A DNA stretch of 64,000 nt from contig OX419761.1 of assembly GCA_948567375.1 (NCBI GenBank), forward strand, positions 16,096,243-16,160,242, read 5' to 3'. The position numbers and the translations under genes were made by a program. The notes beneath the pieces are model-generated. The model saw only the letters and a program-made list of their open reading frames with translations, did not search any database and was not told the origin of the DNA. Source of the DNA: Lunularia cruciata. Taxonomy: Eukaryota; Streptophyta; Marchantiopsida; Lunulariales; Lunulariaceae. Shown piece by piece: positions 23,145-33,093 of this stretch (the stretch's first letter is position 1; each line of letters starts with the position of its first letter).

Positions 23145-24728
23145 TTAGACATCATCATGAATGTCTCGCTGAACTGTACCAATATCTTCACTCTCTGGAT
23201 CTGTGACCTCAATAACTCCTCCTGTATGCGCTGAGAGAGATACCACCAAAGTCTCTGCAAATATACACAGAAAGGCCGATGCATGACAACCTGGCACCAT
23301 CTCCTCATCTGTCTCACCATGCCAACGTGCTCCGGTCTGATCCTGCTGGTTGGGACATGGGTTTCTACTCAACCCATCTGCATCACGGTTCACCACTCCA
23401 GGTCTGTGAACAACCGTGAAATCATACTCCTGTAAAATCAGAGCCCATCGTGCAAGCTTCCCTGAAAGCTTGTCGGACTCCATCAACCACTTCAGTGGCT
23501 GATGATCAGTGATGAGAGTGAAGGGGTTACCAAATAGGTAACATCGGAAATGTGCTACTGCCCAAACTGCTGCCAAGCACTCTCCCTCATATGAACTATA
23601 CTTTGCCTCCGCTGAATTGTTGGAGCGACTAGCATAGGCCACCACAAACTCCTTCTCCTCATCATCATGCTGGGTGAGCACCGCTCCAAGCCCCAACATA
23701 CTCCAATCAGTGTGAACCTGAAATGGTCGTCCTCTGATCGGTCTCCTCAAAATAGGAGCAGATGTCAACCTCTCCTTGAGCTCTACAAAAGCTCTCTCCT
23801 GCTCATCTCCCCAACACCACTCTTGTGTAAGCTTGGTCAGCTTCGTCAAGGCCTTGGCAATGGCACTAAATCCTCTAACATAGCGGCGATAGAAGTTCGC
23901 CAACCCAAGGAATGCTCGCACTCTGCTCACATCCGTAGGCCGAGGAATACGTGCAATAGCCTCCACCTTGGTCTGCTGAACACCAAGTCCTCCGGGGTAG
24001 ATAGTGTGACCCAAATACTCAACCTGCTTGTGGAAGAACCTACACTTCCCAGGATGTAGTTTGAGTCCATGAGATCTCAACCTCTCAAACACCTCCAACA
24101 ACTGTCGCTCATGCTCCTCCACAGTAGTGCTATACACCAAAATGTCATCAATATAGCACCGAGCAAAATCCAGTCCAGCTAGGATCCTATCCATGACCCT
24201 CTGGAACTCAGCGGGAGCGTTCTTTAACCCAAATGGTAAGAACCTCCACTGATATAACACATCCTTGCCGTGAGGATCAATAGCCCAAAATGATGTCTTG
24301 GACTTATCCTCCTCCCTGATCGGCAACTGATGATATCCCGCTCGAAGATCCAAAGTATTGAAGACCTTTGCATGCCCAATCGCATCAAAAATCTCCTCCG
24401 GTGTAGGCATGGCATACCGATCAGCCCTGGTCTGTCGGTTGATAGGACGGTAATCTCCACACATCCGCCTATCTGTATAGTTGCCATGCATATCCTTCTT
24501 GGCTGGCATCACTGTCGCTGCTGCATACTCTCCATGTGAAATCTCCACCAAACCAGCCTCAAAAAGGTCACTACTCCGGCTCTGAATCAATGTCCTCTCC
24601 ATCTCACTATATCGATAAGGACGTCGGAAAATAGGTGTGTCGCTAGTCAGCTCAATCCGTATACCAGGTCCCTTCAGAGCACCCAAATCCTTCATACTGA
24701 AGACAAAACAACTCGTGTGACTCCTCAA
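23145..24728 (-). CDS. Reverse transcriptase-RNase H (Ty3 pol part)
   Basis: 527 residues, the most intact part of the element. RT landmarks: 'MCGDYRPINRQT', 'FNTLDLRAGYHQ', 'FLPFGLKNAPAEFQRVMD' and the catalytic 'YIDDILVYS' at about residues 192-200. The RNase H segment follows: 'HTDWSMLGLGAVL', 'EGECLAAVWAVAHF', 'ITDHQPLKWL', 'NRDADGLSRN'. Chain order and motif style are Ty3/gypsy. The upstream frame is the same as that of the methyltransferase part, across a TAG at 24,837-24,839. The link between them (about 36 codons) has no recognised domain. Confidence 0.95.
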   Translation of the reverse strand: MRSHTSCFVFSMKDLGALKGPGIRIELTSDTPIFRRPYRYSEMERTLIQSRSSDLFEAGLVEISHGEYAAATVMPAKKDMHGNYTDRRMCGDYRPINRQTRADRYAMPTPEEIFDAIGHAKVFNTLDLRAGYHQLPIREEDKSKTSFWAIDPHGKDVLYQWRFLPFGLKNAPAEFQRVMDRILAGLDFARCYIDDILVYSTTVEEHERQLLEVFERLRSHGLKLHPGKCRFFHKQVEYLGHTIYPGGLGVQQTKVEAIARIPRPTDVSRVRAFLGLANFYRRYVRGFSAIAKALTKLTKLTQEWCWGDEQERAFVELKERLTSAPILRRPIRGRPFQVHTDWSMLGLGAVLTQHDDEEKEFVVAYASRSNNSAEAKYSSYEGECLAAVWAVAHFRCYLFGNPFTLITDHQPLKWLMESDKLSGKLARWALILQEYDFTVVHRPGVVNRDADGLSRNPCPNQQDQTGARWHGETDEEMVPGCHASAFLCIFAETLVVSLSAHTGGVIEVTDPESEDIGTVQRDIHDDV

Positions 24729-24836
24729 GAACCTCCAAACCCCGTGTCTTTCCTCTCCAGTAAGCTTGGGTCCAAGATCTGGCTCCCAAGTATCCTCTGT
24801 AACTGTAGTAGGAGTGGAAGACGTACTGACTGGCTG

Positions 24837-25862
24837 CTACACTGGGCCCTTGGGAGCAATGGTGTCATGCTCCCGACCACTAGAGGTCCCAACCTCTGTG
24901 TGAAAAACTCCCTCCACTCTGGCTGCAAGCTCCATACGTCCTCTGGTTGCATCCCATGTGGACCAAGGGTGTAATCCAAGTAGCCCATGCTCACCTGGAT
25001 GGACTCCAAGTAGACCACTCTCCCTAGTAGCTACTGGATGTGTCCCAAGAATACCATGTCCACTCGGTCCATCGCCCCCAGCATGTGCCTGAATCGTCTC
25101 GATAGGCACAGGGCTCACAAGTATCCGAGTGGTGATGCCTATCAAGCGCATCCTACGCTGCTCTGCCAAACCAAGGCTCACAATCCAGGTCAAACAGTTC
25201 AGGTCCATAGCCTGACCTAACACCTGATGCCTGGATGCCTCTGACACTGCTGGAACAGCGGTAATACCAGTGCAAAAACCCATCACCCGCTCTCTCTCAT
25301 CAGCATTGGGCTCCACCAACTGTTGTAACTGTGAGTCCCAAACAAGTCCAGGTCCTCCCTCTCGAAAAGCATGAGAGCCTGGGAAACTCATGAGTGTGGG
25401 AAATGCAGCTCTAGGCTGTCCAACTAGGTTCACCACTGCCATAGGTGACCTATCAGCCACTACCACTGTCTGAGACTGACGCCCAACATCCAAGATATCA
25501 TCAACAAGGATGTGGTCAAGTCGCTGAATCCCATCATAACTACGCTGTAGAACCTCTCTGGGTAAAAGGTTCGTCCACCAAAGACGAAGACGATGAGCCC
25601 GTGATCCCACTCTGGCTGCATCTAACAATACAGCAAGTCCCATCCAAGAATGGACCTGATGTGTACTCGCCACCACTCTAGTGCGAGAATCACCCATCAA
25701 AGGAACGTTCTCCAAAAGGTAAGCTGGAGAAACAGACTGATGAACCTGGAGATGTCGTAGTATCCATAACATCTCCCAAAACACACCAGAACGAGGATCC
25801 TGAAGACCCAAACCACGGCCCACACGTGTATGTCCCTGACATGGCCATCCAGAAATCACCAA
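24837..25862 (-). CDS. C5-cytosine DNA methyltransferase, C-terminal half (motifs IV-X)
   Basis: Open for 341 codons, in a different frame from the preceding part. The frame is actually open from a little upstream (about 25,915), where 'DLERHGPIHLV' can be read. Motif IV 'GWPCQGHT' carries the catalytic Pro-Cys near residue 7. Motif VI 'LLENV' is at about 49-53, a motif VIII-like 'HRLRLWWTN' at about 90-98, motif IX 'ERERVMGF' at about 189-196, and motif X 'RHQVLGQAMD' at about 211-220. Motif order is canonical (not the permuted order of plant DRM enzymes), and style is closest to the DNMT3/DRM side. The last ~100 residues are repetitive in 'GLLG.HP' and look like linker. It ends at a TAG. 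Confidence 0.88.
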   Translation of the reverse strand: MVISGWPCQGHTRVGRGLGLQDPRSGVFWEMLWILRHLQVHQSVSPAYLLENVPLMGDSRTRVVASTHQVHSWMGLAVLLDAARVGSRAHRLRLWWTNLLPREVLQRSYDGIQRLDHILVDDILDVGRQSQTVVVADRSPMAVVNLVGQPRAAFPTLMSFPGSHAFREGGPGLVWDSQLQQLVEPNADERERVMGFCTGITAVPAVSEASRHQVLGQAMDLNCLTWIVSLGLAEQRRMRLIGITTRILVSPVPIETIQAHAGGDGPSGHGILGTHPVATRESGLLGVHPGEHGLLGLHPWSTWDATRGRMELAARVEGVFHTEVGTSSGREHDTIAPKGPV

Positions 25863-25882
25863 GTGAATAGGCCCATGTCTCT

Positions 25883-27325
25883 CTAGGTCATGCGCCCCAG
25901 TAAGGAAATGTCTCCCGGTAAGGCCTTCTGGTAACCTCTGACTGCTGACATCGGTAATAACTCCGGATACCGATAGGCCAAGTGTGCCACATGATGTAGA
26001 GAGACTCGCCTAGCAGTCTCATCTCTCTCTACATACAAGTACCTCTGTACTCGGATACCCGCCTGTAACACCGCAGCTAGTCCGGTGCTGATCCCACCAA
26101 ACAACTCTAATAGACATATCCCCTCTACTGGATACTGCCAAGCTATGAGTGTGATATCCAAAGGTGTCAAAGCAATCGCCTCTGGAGGCTCATCCTCACA
26201 CTCATCCCCTGATGGTACGAAGGCTCCACTCCAAGCCTGCTGCACCAACTGATCCGCATGCTGCTGCAATGCCTCCTCTGAACTCCACAATGGAACATCC
26301 AAGGTGGATGGAACAATCTCACTCGTACTCCATAGCCGAGTGATCTCCTCTGGTACTGGAGTATCCTCTGCATGGGCGTTCCCCTCCAACAAGTCACCAG
26401 GCCAAGTAACTGCACCGCTGAAAGCCAAAACTGATGTTGCCATGGTCCCGGACTGTAGTGAGCCAAGCCTGCCACTACTGAAGCGTACTGGTAGGCGACA
26501 TACCCGTCCCTCACCAAACTGCCAACCAGGTCTATAAGAGGCTGTCTCCTCCCAATAGTCAATACTGAAACCCATAGGGTATAACACTGCTCCCCCAACT
26601 AGCACATCATATGACTCAGCTATCGTCGCAATAGCCTGAGCTCTCACCACCGAGCTATCAGTCGGATGACCAGGCTGAACCTGGACAACAAGCTCTCCAC
26701 GTGTGATGTACTGTGTCGAACCACCACCAAGAGATGTCTGGATCTGAAATGGACACCTCTCCACATCGGTCTTCCGTAACTCCAGACCAACAACTGCAGC
26801 CTTCCCCAACATAAGGGGCTGTGCACCAGAGTCTAACAAGACTCTCTGTGGTGTATAGACCTTCCCTGAAGGTCCCACTAAACGAAAGATCCCCCTCTGG
26901 TTATCCAATAGGACAACACCAGGTAAAAACCGCGCTCTCTCAAAGGCCGGTCTAGCTGGCAACTCCTCCAGTCTAGCCGCTGCTGCCTGCCATAAACCAC
27001 TGGTTGCTGAACGGATCCCATGCTCCTCAACCAAGTCAGCTCCACTACCAACCACCTCTGCTCTAGTAGTAGGAACTGCACCATCCCTACTCTCACACAA
27101 CGTGGCAGCCAACTGGAACACTGGGGCTGGGTCCACTCCCAATGTAAACATGTCACTGGCTGAAAATAAAGGATGCCGCATAATCAGCTGAGCCGCCCCC
27201 AACATCATGCTAGACTCAGTCTGTGTAGTAGCAAGTGGCTGACTAGCAGGTACTCCATCAAGTACTCCATCACCACCTACCACACCTGCACTGGGACGTC
27301 TAGGAACCATGGATGTCGTCTGCAA
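25883..27325 (-). CDS. Protease plus DNA methyltransferase N-terminal half (motifs I-II)
   Basis: 480 codons. A retropepsin-like segment shows 'VLLDSGAQPLMLGKA' (D-S-G active site at about residues 165-167) and 'YDVLVGGAVLYPMGFSIDYW' at about 239-258. A ~130-residue linker follows. Then comes the S-adenosylmethionine-binding motif I 'LLELFGGISTGLAAVLQAGI' at about 405-424, and a motif II-like 'YLYVERDETARR' ending in the acidic residue at about 434. The frame stops at 25,883, and the methyltransferase continues in another frame from about 25,915. It is in frame with gag across a TAG at 27,362-27,364. Confidence 0.88.
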   Translation of the reverse strand: MQTTSMVPRRPSAGVVGGDGVLDGVPASQPLATTQTESSMMLGAAQLIMRHPLFSASDMFTLGVDPAPVFQLAATLCESRDGAVPTTRAEVVGSGADLVEEHGIRSATSGLWQAAAARLEELPARPAFERARFLPGVVLLDNQRGIFRLVGPSGKVYTPQRVLLDSGAQPLMLGKAAVVGLELRKTDVERCPFQIQTSLGGGSTQYITRGELVVQVQPGHPTDSSVVRAQAIATIAESYDVLVGGAVLYPMGFSIDYWEETASYRPGWQFGEGRVCRLPVRFSSGRLGSLQSGTMATSVLAFSGAVTWPGDLLEGNAHAEDTPVPEEITRLWSTSEIVPSTLDVPLWSSEEALQQHADQLVQQAWSGAFVPSGDECEDEPPEAIALTPLDITLIAWQYPVEGICLLELFGGISTGLAAVLQAGIRVQRYLYVERDETARRVSLHHVAHLAYRYPELLPMSAVRGYQKALPGDISLLGRMT

Positions 27326-27361
27326 TGCCTCAGATAGCGTGAAAGATTGGGGAAGTCTGAC

Positions 27362-27997
27362 CTATCTCCCAACCTCTCCTCTCTGTGGGTCCAACTCCAC
27401 TGATGCTCCTCTAGGCTCTGGAGCACGTACTGCACTCCTAGTCACTGCTGCAGATGCATCCACCTGTGCTGCTCCGCACATGAAGTCCAAAGCATCTCTA
27501 TCAGCAGCATTATGAGGTGGAAGCCTAGCACCCAAATCTGATCTCCTCTGAGCAATAGCCATACTAGCCAATCTCTGCTCCAACTGCTCAATCCGAGTAG
27601 CCATAGCTGTGTCAGAAGTAAGGGCAGGTACTGCACCCCTACTAGGTGTAGATCTTCTACCACCACCTCTACCACCTCGTCCTCCATGAACTGGAGCTCC
27701 TCTACTACCTGCCATAGCAGCCCTACCACTCCGTAACTCCGGGTGTAGGTCAAAACACCGGTCACTAGTGTGACCAAATCTGTGGCAATGCTCACATTGC
27801 CTCTGTGCTGGCTGTGATGCACCAGAGGTATCAGGTCCGCTGCCCTGAGTACACTCTCTCCTATGGTGAGGTCCACCACAAGTCCAACAAGCAACACCAC
27901 CACTCACTGGCTGCTGCTGACCCAAAAATGAGGGTAAGGGTCTAACTCCACTAGGCCCTCCACTCGCTCCATGTTGGATGTGATTAATCACATCCAA
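27362..27997 (-). CDS. gag C-terminal part with two zinc knuckles
   Basis: Open for 211 codons. Two CCHC knuckles: 'CWTCGGPHHRREC' at about residues 37-49 (CX2CX3HX4C) and 'CEHCHRFGHTSDRC' at about 68-81 (CX2CX4HX4C). A Gly/Arg-rich stretch ('GGRGGRGGGRR') follows, then a likely short helix. These bind genomic RNA in retroelements. The capsid part expected before the knuckles is missing, and the first ~8 codons lie in the palindrome at the RB junction, so the start codon given by the frame is not the original one. It ends at a TAG in frame with pol. Confidence 0.85.
   Translation of the reverse strand: MDVINHIQHGASGGPSGVRPLPSFLGQQQPVSGGVACWTCGGPHHRRECTQGSGPDTSGASQPAQRQCEHCHRFGHTSDRCFDLHPELRSGRAAMAGSRGAPVHGGRGGRGGGRRSTPSRGAVPALTSDTAMATRIEQLEQRLASMAIAQRRSDLGARLPPHNAADRDALDFMCGAAQVDASAAVTRSAVRAPEPRGASVELDPQRGEVGR
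27974..27997. other. Perfect 24-bp palindrome at the element/RB junction
   Basis: The 24 bp starting ttggatgtgattaatca are identical to their reverse complement. The inner part (tgtgattaatcacatccaa) is native to the RB block, being present at 16,617 onward. The outer left part completes the symmetry exactly where retroelement sequence begins. Confidence 0.85.
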
Positions 27998-29259
27998 TTT
28001 GCATCTTAAAATTGAAGTCCAATATGAACCTTATGGATTTCGGATACAAGAAAATCCAATTCAGTACATCCGCAATGCTCTATGTTCTCAATTCAACAAT
28101 GAAGACAATAAGCTCCATATTGATGATACAAGGGTACCAGAAGAAAAGAAAAGGAAAATAATGGATAATGGTCCCCTTCGCTTCTTGCGGGTGCTGAGCT
28201 CCGAGTAGTTAAGGATGTTTGTAGGTGGGCTTTCGGCGTTTACGCTTGCCTCTCCAGTTCTTCTTCTTTACTTTGGCCTCTGGCCACCAACGTTTTAGCT
28301 TTATTGGCTTCTCACTACTATAAGGGTCTTCGGGCTCCGTCCCACTAGTAAAAAGTACTTTAGATAAACGTTCTTAAATATCTTAAATGAACTTCTTAAA
28401 TATCTTAAATATCATGAGTATCAATGTATGTATTCAAAAAGCGTATATCGGATTCATCTTAAATTCACTATTTACAATTGCTTTTACAGAAGAATATATC
28501 ATTAAATTTGTGGTGTTTGCATGAAACATAATCTAGCTTCATTTTACGGCGTAAAGTATCAAAGCACCGAATTGAATATTTATGAACTGTTTCGCGTTTG
28601 AACATGTATGTGACGGTTGGTGTATCTAGTATTCCGGAAAAGTATATTCAACTAAATATAAATGTTCATGTAAGATATTAATTTTCAGCTCAAATTTAAA
28701 TTCCAGAGATAATTATGTGCCATTTAGCTAATACTGCCCTAAAGGAAAAAATTATTCACATCTAGCATTTTGAAGGATGAAACTGTTCATTATCTGCTTT
28801 TCGTTCATGGACTGCTTTTCGTTCTGCCTCCGCTGTGGAATGAACCCGGGAACAGGGGAGCACACTATCAAAGAAGAACCTAAGGCCAATATGATTGTGT
28901 ATCCTCTGGTCTTTCTCTTTCCTCATCTAATTCCTTCGTTCAATTCTCTTATTCGATGTAGTTATATGAACCATATGACAAATTCTTCTTTCTCTTCGGA
29001 ATCACACTTTTATGCTAACAGGACATCCTGCATCTTAAAAATAGGGCTAAACTACACACGATATCCAGCAATCCGGTCGAGGCTCTTCACTACCAGATTC
29101 TGTTTATAAACTTCTTAATATTAACTGAAAGAGTACTTCTCTCTGACGATAAAAAGGAGTTGTGAAACAAGGAGATAAACATTAACTATTGAATCATGAT
29201 TCCCTGGAATCTACAAATATATAACATCCACACAAGTAAAAAGCACCACCATATTCATG

Positions 29260-29385
29260 TGACATCTCTCATATAGACTCTATTGGGGCTTAGCCCCATT
29301 TTACCTTTTTCATCTCTCCCTTGTGAGGGCTTGACGGGGGTCTTCCCATCCTTTATTTTTCTTTCCCTACGCGGTCGTCCTTCAT
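29260..29385 (+). mobile_element. Short retroposon insertion (126 bp) with 9-bp TSD
   Basis: Flanked by ATATTCATG at 29,251-29,259 and 29,386-29,394. The unfilled site is visible near 36,215 and 15,395. It carries ggggcttagcccc, 'gggcttgacgggggtcttccc' and 'ctacgcggtcg'. The same insertion is at 31,398-31,523 and 18,448-18,572. Confidence 0.85.
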
Positions 29386-30481
29386 ATATTCATGTTGTGA
29401 GAAGTGAGTGGGTCCCCGCACGGCTTTGACCCTTTTTCCTCTCCCTTTTCGTCACAAGAGAACAACATCGTGAAATTTAAAGCCGCCACCGAACTGCTGT
29501 CCAAAACGTTCTCATTGAATTCGGTGTCCTTCGAATATAGCAGCGGTTGAAAATATATCAACCTTAAAGGCTTTTACATGCTTACTTTATGTGACATGTT
29601 GAAGATCAACCGAGTACAAGGATAAGACTCTTTGAATCCATAACTTCTAGTAACTTAAAAAAGTACAATCACTTCAAATGAATAGATAAGTTGACACTTC
29701 ACAACTAATGATATCTAAATTTAAAATAACAATGATTCCCCAACCAGCTTTATAGATAGGTTTTCTCCTAAGAAGTGATAAAGCCTATGTACAGTGGGGC
29801 TACCTACCATTCTAAGTTCGAGGAAGAGAAGCAAACGTAATCACAGACAAAGCTACAGTTTTGTAGCTCAGGGCTACAAACAGTGACTGCCCAACAACCT
29901 CCGAAGACTAGTGGTGCCACTTGCTTTTTGAAGACTTTTTATACAGGAGAGCGCACATGCGAAGCGGTGCTCTTTTCCTCAGCCGGCAATGCCTTCCGCG
30001 CAATAGCGAATTTCGTGGTGTGAACACGGAAAGAACTTGCAAAGTTATTAACCGTTGGGGCTTAATTCCCCCCCTGAAGTTTTATTCTTGTTGGCTTGAT
30101 GTGGTGTTCTCACCCTTCTTATTATATCCCAGTCTTAACAGGTTGTATATGGACTATCATTGATGGAAGGTACTCCAGGCGTTACGCTGATCGAATCTTC
30201 TTCCGGGAGTGGTCAGCGGACATACCTTTAACGATGTTATTGTTTGATTAATTACATTCAAATATGCATCTCAGAATCAAAGGTCAAGATGAACCATCTG
30301 CATTTTTTTTTGATATAGGGAAATCCAAATAAGTACATCCGCAATGCTCCCATGTTCTCGGTTCAACAATGAAGACATCTAATATTCATAATATGAAATG
30401 GCTGTCCTCATGACTTACTAACGACAAGTTCACATACATCTCTATCAAATCTCATAGTCATATAAGTATTTTTAGATTCAA

Positions 30482-30982
30482 TAAGAAAAAGTGTGATAGC
30501 AAAGAAAACGTGAAGGATGAGAAGACCCCATCAAGCCATACAAAGGAGAGACTAAAAAGGAAGAAGAAATTAAACCCCAATAGAGTCTATATGAGAAATT
30601 TCCCTTGTTACACCTAAGATATCCAATCTGTGCAAGTCTAATGGTCTACAAACAACTAGAATATTTTGAAAGAATCAACTAATGTGATTATTTTCTTATG
30701 GATTGCACTAACCACTACCCTATCTAGAGTAATGTACACACGCTTACCAAATTATATTATAAAGTACGAGAATGAAAATAATACCCCATGTCACCTAACA
30801 TGATAAGTTTTCACATATTCTCAAAATAATAGATCGAATGTAATGTTCATTACTCCATATATCTAGAAGAACTAAGAGATGTAATGTTCATTACTCCATA
30901 TATCTAGAAGAACTAAGAGATGAGCTCGCTGCATGCTTTTATACTTGGAGACCTTGCTAACTTTTATAATTATTTAATTTAT
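30482..30982 (-). mobile_element. Longer member of the retroposon family (501 bp)
   Basis: Flanked by ATTCAA at 30,476-30,481 and 30,983-30,988. The RB copy at about 37,395 lacks it ('tcttcaatcatg'). Its left end is the family's shared end in reverse complement; its right end reaches 'tatacttggagacc', also seen near 39,660 and 40,490. An internal 41-bp tandem duplication (about 30,840-30,920) is absent from the sister insertion at 32,634-33,093. Reading on the minus strand gives only broken codons. Confidence 0.75.
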
Positions 30983-31397
30983 ATTCAATCATATCTCTAC
31001 TAACACTTCCAAGTTCTAGTCAAGTATTTAGGTCACCGTGTTCACAATAAGACAACACTCAAGAAAAGAACTCTCCACATCGGAATACCCACGTCTACGT
31101 TCCTAAGGTTCCCACGTGTAAGTTCTATGGTGACTACCCTTTGATTTGTTATCTCTACTATAATTCGAAGAACCGCATAGCATAGATTGGTAAGAAATCC
31201 CTCGAGTTAATCGCTGAGGCTCTTCACTACCAGATTCTGTTTATAAACTTCTTAATATTAACTGAGAGGGTACTTCTCTCTGACGATAAAAAGGAGTTGT
31301 GAAACAAGGAGATAAACATTAACTTTTGAATCATGATTCCCTGGAAATCTACAAATATATAACATCCTCACAAGTAAAAAGCACCACCATATTCATG

Positions 31398-31523
31398 TGA
31401 CATCTCTCATATAGACTCTATTGGGGCTTAGCCCCATTTCACCTTTTTCATCTCTCCCTTGTGAGGGCTTGATGGGGGTCTTCCCATGCTTTATTTTTCT
31501 TTCCCTACGCGGTCGTCCTTCAT
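31398..31523 (+). mobile_element. Short retroposon insertion, sister of 29,260-29,385
   Basis: Same site, same 126-bp length and same ATATTCATG flanks (31,389-31,397 and 31,524-31,532). It was therefore copied with the 2.14-kb duplication rather than inserted separately. Confidence 0.85.
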
Positions 31524-32633
31524 ATATTCATGTTGTGAGAAGTGAGTGGGTCCCCGCACGGCTTTGACCCTTTTTCCTCTCCCTTTTCGTCACAAGAGAA
31601 CGACATCGTGAAATTTAAAGCCGCCACCGAACTGCTGTCCAAAACGTTCTCATTGAATTCGGTGTCCTTCGAATATAGCAGGGGTTGAAAATATATCAAC
31701 CTTAGAGGCTTTTACACGCTTACTTTTTGTGACATGTTGAAGATCAACCGAGTACAAGGATAAGACTCTTTGAATCCATAACTTCTAGTAACTTAAAAAA
31801 AGTACAATCACTTCAAATGAATAGACAAGTGACACTTCACAACTAATGATATCTAAATTTAAAATAACAATGATTCCCTAACCAGCTTTATAGATAGGTT
31901 TTCTCCTAAGAAGTGATAAAGCCTATATACAGTAGGGCTACCTACCATTCTAAGTTCCAGGAACAGACACACGGAAAAGAGAAGCAAACGTAATCACAGA
32001 CAAAGCTACAGTTTTGTAGCTCAGGGCTACAAACAGTGACTGCCCAACAACCTCCGAAGACTAGTGGTGCCACTTGCTTTTTGAAGACTTTTTATACAGG
32101 AGAGCGCACATGCGAAGCGGTGCTCTTCTCCTCAGCCGGCAATGCCTTCCGCGCAATAGGAAATTTCGTGGTGTGAACACGGAAAGAACTTGGAAAGTTA
32201 TTTACCGTTGGGGCTCAATTCCCCCCCTGAAGTTTTATTCTTGTTGGCTTGACGTGGTGTTCTCACCCTTCTTATTAGATCCCAGTCTTAACAGGTTGTA
32301 TATGGACTATCATTGATGGAAGGTACTCCAGGCGTTACGCTGATCGAATCTTCTTCCGCGAGGGGTCAGCGGACATACCTTTAACGATGTTATTGTTTGA
32401 TTAATTACATTCAAATATGCATCTCAGAATCAAAGGTCAAGATGAACCATCTGCATTGTTTTTTGATATAGGGAAATCCAAATAAGTACATCCGCAATGC
32501 TCCCATGTTCTCGGTTCAACAATGAAGACATCTAATATTCATAATATGAAATGGCTGTCCTCATGACTTACTACGACAAGTTCACATACATCTCTATCAA
32601 ATCTCATAGTCATATAAGTATTTTTAGATTCAA

Positions 32634-33093
32634 TAAGAAAAAGTGTGATAGCAAAGAAAACGCGAAGGATGAGAAGACCCCATCAAGCCATACAAAGGAG
32701 AGACTAAAAAGGAAGAAGAAATTAAACCTCAATAGAGTCTATATGAGAAATTTCCCTTGTTACACCTAAGATATCCAATCTATGCAAGTCTAATGGTCTA
32801 CAAACAACTAGAATATTTTGAAAGAATCAACTAATGTGATTATTTTCTTATGGATTGCACTAACCACTACCCTATCTAGAGTAATGTAAACACGCTTACC
32901 AAATTATATTATAAAGTATGAGAATGAAAATAATACCCCATGTCACCTAACATGATAAGTTTTCACATATTCTCAAAATAATAGATCGAATGTAATGTTC
33001 ATTACTCCATATATCTAGAAGAACTAAGAGATGAGCTCGCTGCATGCTTTTATACTTGGAGACCTTGCTAACTTTTATAATTATTTAATTTAT
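32634..33093 (-). mobile_element. Retroposon insertion, sister of 30,482-30,982
   Basis: 460 bp between ATTCAA at 32,628-32,633 and 33,094-33,099. It is the same insertion as in copy 5, without the 41-bp internal duplication. Confidence 0.75.

Larger units (their letters stand above)
20891..27973 (-). mobile_element. 5'-truncated Ty3/gypsy element with DNA methyltransferase and PHD finger
   Basis: Minus-strand order: gag C-terminus with two zinc knuckles, retropepsin-like protease, C5-cytosine DNA methyltransferase, reverse transcriptase, RNase H, integrase, PHD finger, a run of ten G (21,555-21,564 in plus coordinates), then the terminal repeat. RT before RNase H before integrase is Ty3/gypsy order. 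gag N-terminus, PBS and 5' LTR are absent; the element ends at 27,973 where an RB copy starts. The reading is continuous except for three in-frame stops (27,362-27,364 TAG; 24,837-24,839 TAG; 23,145-23,147 TAA) and one frameshift near 25,886-25,930. A partial second copy lies at 59.35-61.05 kb. Confidence 0.9.
27974..31217. repeat. RB block copy 5
   Basis: Collinear with 16,617-19,852 and, from 29,080, with the adjacent 31,218-33,370. It starts in the palindrome at 27,974-27,997, directly against the retroelement's broken gag. It carries retroposon insertions at 29,260-29,385 and 30,482-30,982. Short open frames such as 29,921-30,163 recur at the same place in copy 6 (32,074-32,316) with very similar translation, but have no domain and are probably not genes. 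Confidence 0.8.

Noticed and set aside
26167-26598. 143-codon minus-strand frame overlapping the protease-methyltransferase frame
   Set aside because: Alternative frame of a real coding part with no domain of its own.
27362-27364. Programmed stop-codon readthrough at the gag-pol TAG
   Set aside because: The bases after the stop (gtcaga) do not match the readthrough contexts I know, and two more in-frame stops exist further on; decay is simpler, though a family consensus would settle it.
27442-27903. 153-codon minus-strand frame overlapping gag
   Set aside because: Out of frame with the zinc knuckles; no domain; shadow.
29921-30163. 80-codon frame repeated at 32,074-32,316 with nearly the same translation
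   Set aside because: Conserved only because the DNA was recently duplicated; disrupted in the older copies near 19,150 and 36,790; no domain.
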